DNA of 8,304 nucleotides from Oligoflexaceae bacterium (GTDB lineage Bacteria > Bdellovibrionota_B > Oligoflexia > Oligoflexales > Oligoflexaceae). This document shows positions 5,776-8,304 of the stretch, piece by piece. Made by a program: the position numbers and the translations under genes. The stretch's first letter is position 1. The number at the start of each line of letters is the position of its first letter. The stretch spans positions 1 to 8,304 of the forward strand of contig CANJJY010000192.1 of assembly GCA_947474445.1 (NCBI GenBank), written 5' to 3'. Under the pieces are notes generated by a model. The model did not search any database and had not been told where the DNA came from. It was given only the letters and a program-made list of their open reading frames with translations.

Positions 5776-6630
5776 ATGGCCGAACGATGGCTCGTGATCG
5801 ATGATTCTTCGACCATTCAACGCGTGATCAAGCTCGCTTTTCAAGATTATGACGTGATCATCACGGAAGCCGATAGCTGTGCAGAGGCTGGGCGGGAGAT
5901 GCAAAGGGTGGCACCCAACCTTGTCATTGCTGATGCGGCAGTGACGGGGGCGCAAAGCGTCCAGGATTTCGTCAATCTAAGAAATCAAGTGCCGCAGACT
6001 CCCTTTATCATCCTCGAAGGGAGCTACGATAACATCGACGAGTCGCATTTCCGCGGCGCCGGCTTTTTCCATTTTCTGAAGAAGCCCTTCGATGCAGTCC
6101 AGCTCCTGGCCGTGACGCGCAATGCCTTGGGTCGAGCCCTGCCCCAGCGCAACGTCGGGTCGATCACCGTTCCGCCGCCGCCTCCGGGACGACCCCACAA
6201 AGCCGAAGAAATTCCAGTGGCTGGTGCGGCACAGGCCGCGGGTTTTGATCTGGGACTCAACGATGGCCGCAGCAATCCACGAGGTTTTGCGGCCGAATCG
6301 ATGACGCAAAGCGGCCCCAACGAATCGTGGCCGGTCGACACAGGGACGCGGATTGAATCCAAAGGAGTGCGTCGGCCCATCGCCTTTTCCCTCGATGAGG
6401 AGCCCGAACCCGAAATTCACGCGACGACGGCACGTTGGGATCCGCCTGCGGGCCAGTCCAACGTTCACAGTATGCTCGAACCTATGCTCAAGGAGGAAAT
6501 GGAGGGGATCGTCCGCGCGGCGGTCGAGGAGTATTGCCGAAAAAACTTTCCGACCATCGCCCGCGAGATGATAGGCCGCGAACTCGAGCGATTGACGCAG
6601 GAACGGTCGCGTCTCTTGCTCGAGAAATAA
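5776..6630 (+). CDS. Receiver-domain protein with Pro-rich linker and PopZ-like C-terminal segment
   Basis: Residues 4-118 form a CheY-like receiver domain. The acidic pocket D9-D10, phosphoacceptor D53 (in LVIADAAV) and K103 (in LKKPF) are all present. The switch Thr/Ser normally found at the end of strand 4 is Glu81 (FIILEGSYD), so signal transmission may differ from the standard mechanism. Residues 132-230 are a low-complexity linker containing PPPPPGRP. The last 50 residues (MLEPMLKEEMEGIVRAAVEEY, then NFPTIAREMIGRELERLTQE) are amphipathic. They resemble the C-terminal oligomerisation region of PopZ (DUF2497) and the tails of receiver proteins from delta-type bacteria. No DNA-binding or enzymatic output domain is visible, so output by protein contact or polar localisation is likely. 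AGGGG (5765-5769) lies six bases before the ATG. No histidine kinase is adjacent. Confidence 0.88.
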   Translation: MAERWLVIDDSSTIQRVIKLAFQDYDVIITEADSCAEAGREMQRVAPNLVIADAAVTGAQSVQDFVNLRNQVPQTPFIILEGSYDNIDESHFRGAGFFHFLKKPFDAVQLLAVTRNALGRALPQRNVGSITVPPPPPGRPHKAEEIPVAGAAQAAGFDLGLNDGRSNPRGFAAESMTQSGPNESWPVDTGTRIESKGVRRPIAFSLDEEPEPEIHATTARWDPPAGQSNVHSMLEPMLKEEMEGIVRAAVEEYCRKNFPTIAREMIGRELERLTQERSRLLLEK

Positions 6631-6640
6631 GAAGATTTCA

Positions 6641-6650
6641 GCTAGCTAGC
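6641..6650. repeat. Ten-base palindrome GCTAGCTAGC at the convergent junction
   Basis: A perfect palindrome lies 10 bases after the stop of the receiver gene and contains the stop codon of the convergent permease gene (CTA at 6642-6644). It supplies TAG codons on both strands. With only 11 bases between the two convergent stops, no full terminator fits here. Confidence 0.4.
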
Positions 6651-7136
6651 ACCTTGGTTCTGCGTCTGGCTCGCGTCTTGAATGAGAGAAGGGGACCGGA
6701 GCTTTTCGACCCAATGAAAGAGAATCATACCAGCTGCCATCGAACCGACAAAAAGCAGCACCGAGGGACGCAGGCTGGCGACTGACACGACCGCCGGTCC
6801 TGGGCAGTAACCACTCAGACCCCAACCAATGCCAAAGAGCGCGGCGCCTCCCACCAAATTTCTATCGATACCCTTGAGCGTCGACCACCGAAAAGCCTGG
6901 GCCCAGATCGGATGACCGCGCTTTTTCAACCAGAGGTGATAGGCGAGGGCATGCACAGTAATCGCCCCGACCATAACCAAGGCCAAAGCTGGATTCCATC
7001 GGCTGCCCCAGCTGAGAAAATCGATGATATTATGGGGCTGTGTCATGCCTGAGATGAGGAGGCCCGCAGCGAAAATGCAGCCCGAAACGAAGGCTGCTCC
7101 ATTGATTTTGAACCGGTTCGCATCGTTTGCTTGCAT
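6642..7136 (-). CDS. YeeE/YedE-type permease half, second gene (DUF6691-like)
   Basis: This is the second subunit of a split YeeE/YedE sulfur-compound permease. The family includes thiosulfate transporters and proteins linked to sulfide/persulfide handling. The 164-residue protein has about four membrane segments (about 11-31, 49-69, 94-110, 124-142). It carries the family motifs GLLISGMTQPHNIIDFL (25-41), WNPALALVMVGAI (47-59), IDRNLVGGAALFGIGWGLSGYCPGP (90-114) and a hydrophobic C-terminal pass. C111 in GYCPGP is the conserved cysteine in the pore region. The frame stays open far upstream, but AAGGAG seven bases before the ATG at 7136 fixes the start. It lies 11 bases after the stop of its partner, so the two are almost certainly one operon. 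The transported compound is inferred from the family. Confidence 0.88.
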   Translation of the reverse strand: MQANDANRFKINGAAFVSGCIFAAGLLISGMTQPHNIIDFLSWGSRWNPALALVMVGAITVHALAYHLWLKKRGHPIWAQAFRWSTLKGIDRNLVGGAALFGIGWGLSGYCPGPAVVSVASLRPSVLLFVGSMAAGMILFHWVEKLRSPSLIQDASQTQNQGAS

Positions 7137-7147
7137 GAAAAGTCTCC

Positions 7148-7558
7148 TTAACGATAAAGAAGATTGACGGTGATGAACGCGCTGGCCATAAAAATCAGCG
7201 TTGCGACGAGAGATCGCATCGACCAGCGACTGAGGCCGCATACCCCATGACCAGTGGTGCATCCCTTGCCGAGTTGCGTGCCGAAACCGACTAGAAGACC
7301 AGCAAGAACGAGCAGCGGCGCCGAAGCGGGACTTTGACCGATCGTGGAGGGCCACAGGCGCGAAGCGATGAAACCTACGCCGAGAACGCCGAGCACAAAG
7401 AACCACCGCCAAGAGCGATCGCCAGGAGATCGCTTGAAGAGGTTGCCGACTATGCCGCTCATACCCATCACGTGGCCATCGAGCGCCAAGAGGGCGGTTG
7501 CACTTAAGCCTATCAACATGCCGCCTAAGAGAGCGTAAATATAGACATCGTGAGTCAT
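7148..7558 (-). CDS. YeeE/YedE-type permease half, first gene
   Basis: This is the first subunit of the split permease. The 136-residue protein starts MTHDVYIYALLGGMLIGLSA. It has about four membrane segments (about 7-26, 52-66, 79-98, 115-134) and the hallmark GFGTQLGKGCTTGHGVCGLS (91-110), continuing RWSMRSLVATLIFMA. C100 and C107 are positioned as in thiosulfate- and sulfide-related members. HVMGMSGIVGNLF (29-41) is the matching N-terminal repeat motif. The start at 7558 is supported by GGAG seven bases upstream; a longer version opening at 7738 would add 60 residues unlike the family. It heads the two-gene operon and is divergent from nadC across a 225-base control region. No regulator or rhodanese is adjacent. 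Confidence 0.9.
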   Translation of the reverse strand: MTHDVYIYALLGGMLIGLSATALLALDGHVMGMSGIVGNLFKRSPGDRSWRWFFVLGVLGVGFIASRLWPSTIGQSPASAPLLVLAGLLVGFGTQLGKGCTTGHGVCGLSRWSMRSLVATLIFMASAFITVNLLYR

Positions 7559-7716
7559 GTTCAAACTCCGTGAGAGGGAAGGAGGCCAGCATACACGCGA
7601 CGCGCTCCGAAGCGAAAATGAAATAAAAAACATCCAAGATGACATATTTAAATGCACGGTCTTCAGCAGCCCTCTCCAGCGGGTGGGAAACCTTAGATAA
7701 AGCCACTGCAAATTGA

Positions 7717-7732
7717 CAAATCCCTTGATTTG
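7717..7732. promoter_or_regulatory. Palindrome CAAATC-4-GATTTG in the permease/nadC divergent region
   Basis: CAAATC (7717-7722) and GATTTG (7727-7732) are exact reverse complements around CCTT. The site lies 7 bases before a second palindrome. Either could be an operator for the divergent genes. Confidence 0.35.
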
Positions 7733-7738
7733 AAGCAA

Positions 7739-7757
7739 GTTCGCAACTGTTGCGAAC
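7739..7757. promoter_or_regulatory. Perfect 8-3-8 palindrome upstream of nadC, candidate operator
   Basis: GTTCGCAA (7739-7746) and TTGCGAAC (7750-7757) are exact reverse complements around CTG, ending 26 bases before the nadC GTG. A length of 19 bases with two-fold symmetry is typical of a dimeric repressor site. As RNA it would be a hairpin, but with no T-run after it, so termination is unlikely. I cannot match it to a named NAD regulator. Confidence 0.5.
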
Positions 7758-7783
7758 AGGGACTCCCACTCGAGAGGTCAGCC

Positions 7784-8304
7784 GTGCAAGAGCTTCATGC
7801 CATACAAATCGAACCCATTATCCATCGGGCTTTGGAAGAAGACTGGGGCTATGGCGATTGGACGACTGATCTGTGTGTCGAGCGAGGCCGTCAGGCGCGC
7901 GCGCGGATCATCTGTAAGGAAGATTGCATGGTCGCCGGCGTCGATGTTGCGGCCGCCGTGTTTCGGAAGGTCGATCCCCAGCTCGAGCTGCACATCAAAG
8001 TGCAAAACGGACAGTTCGCCACGAACAGAACCGAACTTCTATCGATCTCGGGCAGTGCGCGGGCGATTCTCAAGGCGGAACGCGTCGCGCTCAATCTCTT
8101 CGGCCGCATGTGCGGTATTGCAACGCTCACGCGCGAGTTCGTTCAGGCTCTTGAAGGTACCAAGACCCAGCTGCTCGATACGCGCAAGACCACTCCCGGA
8201 CTGCGCATTCTCGAAAAATCGGCGACGGTCATCGGCGGCGCTCGCAATCATCGCTTCGGACTTTGCGATGGTGTGATCGTCAAAGAAAATCATATCCGCG
8301 CTGC
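7784..8304 (+). CDS. nadC: Nicotinate-nucleotide pyrophosphorylase (quinolinate phosphoribosyltransferase), 3' end outside window
   Basis: NadC converts quinolinate and PRPP to nicotinate mononucleotide, CO2 and diphosphate in de novo NAD synthesis in the cytoplasm. The first 173 residues are visible, of about 280 expected. The match is strong: EEDWGYGDWTTDL (18-30), a central domain with SGSARAILKAERVALNLFGR (89-108), CGIATLTREFV (110-120), LDTRKTTPGLR (131-141), EKSATVIGGARNHR (144-157) and VIVKENHIR at the edge. Residues lining the quinolinate and PRPP pocket (R100, R134, K135, R141, H156, R157) are present. Two places differ from common versions: MCGIAT in place of the usual MSGIAT, and EKSAT in place of the usual EKYAV. 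The GTG start at 7784 is supported by AGAGG (7773-7777), six bases upstream. It is divergent from the permease operon. Confidence 0.95.
   Translation, partial: MQELHAIQIEPIIHRALEEDWGYGDWTTDLCVERGRQARARIICKEDCMVAGVDVAAAVFRKVDPQLELHIKVQNGQFATNRTELLSISGSARAILKAERVALNLFGRMCGIATLTREFVQALEGTKTQLLDTRKTTPGLRILEKSATVIGGARNHRFGLCDGVIVKENHIRA

Noticed and set aside
7713..7718. Perfect TTGACA as -35 for nadC
   Set aside because: No acceptable -10 hexamer lies 16-18 bases downstream, so a sigma70 promoter cannot be supported here.
7559..7738. N-terminal extension of the first permease gene to 7738
   Set aside because: The added 60 residues do not resemble the family, and a good ribosome binding site lies before the ATG at 7558.
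7137..7769. Long minus-strand frame extending the second permease gene to 7769
   Set aside because: It overlaps the real first permease gene in another frame. AAGGAG before 7136 marks the true start.

Overview
The window is a gene-dense stretch of a bacterial chromosome. GC content is moderate to high, except for one clearly AT-rich insert at about 2850-3400. The gene families (a short RdgC of the kind seen in delta-type proteobacteria, a receiver protein with a PopZ-like tail, split YeeE/YedE transporters, EF-P, NadC) fit a Gram-negative of the former Deltaproteobacteria or Bdellovibrionota/Oligoflexia type. That placement is an inference from family resemblance and was not tested against a database. 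No rRNA, tRNA, CRISPR array or complete insertion sequence is visible.

Left part (1-2554, + strand): the C-terminal half of elongation factor P (cut by the window edge), a spacer with two hairpins, then a 688-residue protein of unknown function. That protein has a helical N-domain, a disordered Pro/Ser/Glu linker of about 400 residues and a helical C-domain. Its best start is the ATG at 488, not the upstream in-frame GTG. A stretch without a convincing gene follows.

Accessory insert (about 2828-3406): a BrnT/BrnA type II toxin-antitoxin pair. It has a recognisable promoter, a perfect 9-3-9 palindrome at the expected transcription start (probable autoregulatory operator), low GC, and a 9-bp direct repeat just outside the two genes. 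A 300-bp spacer with no convincing gene lies downstream.

Middle (3698-5602): on the minus strand, an ICMT/PEMT-type integral membrane methyltransferase and a short RdgC homologue with a TTG start. Divergent from rdgC is a 100-residue helical protein of unknown function, followed by a plausible terminator.

Right part (5776-8304): a + strand receiver-domain protein keeps the phosphoacceptor pocket except for the switch Thr/Ser. It ends in an amphipathic segment resembling the PopZ/DUF2497 C-terminus. Convergent with it is a minus-strand two-gene operon for split YeeE/YedE-type sulfur-compound permeases. Divergent from that operon is nadC (quinolinate phosphoribosyltransferase), cut by the window end. 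Two perfect palindromes lie in the nadC upstream region.

The genes do not form one pathway. Most look like housekeeping or lineage-specific genes, interrupted by one mobile toxin-antitoxin cassette. The most unusual items are the 688-residue protein, the receiver protein with the PopZ-like tail, the toxin-antitoxin control region and the palindromes before nadC.
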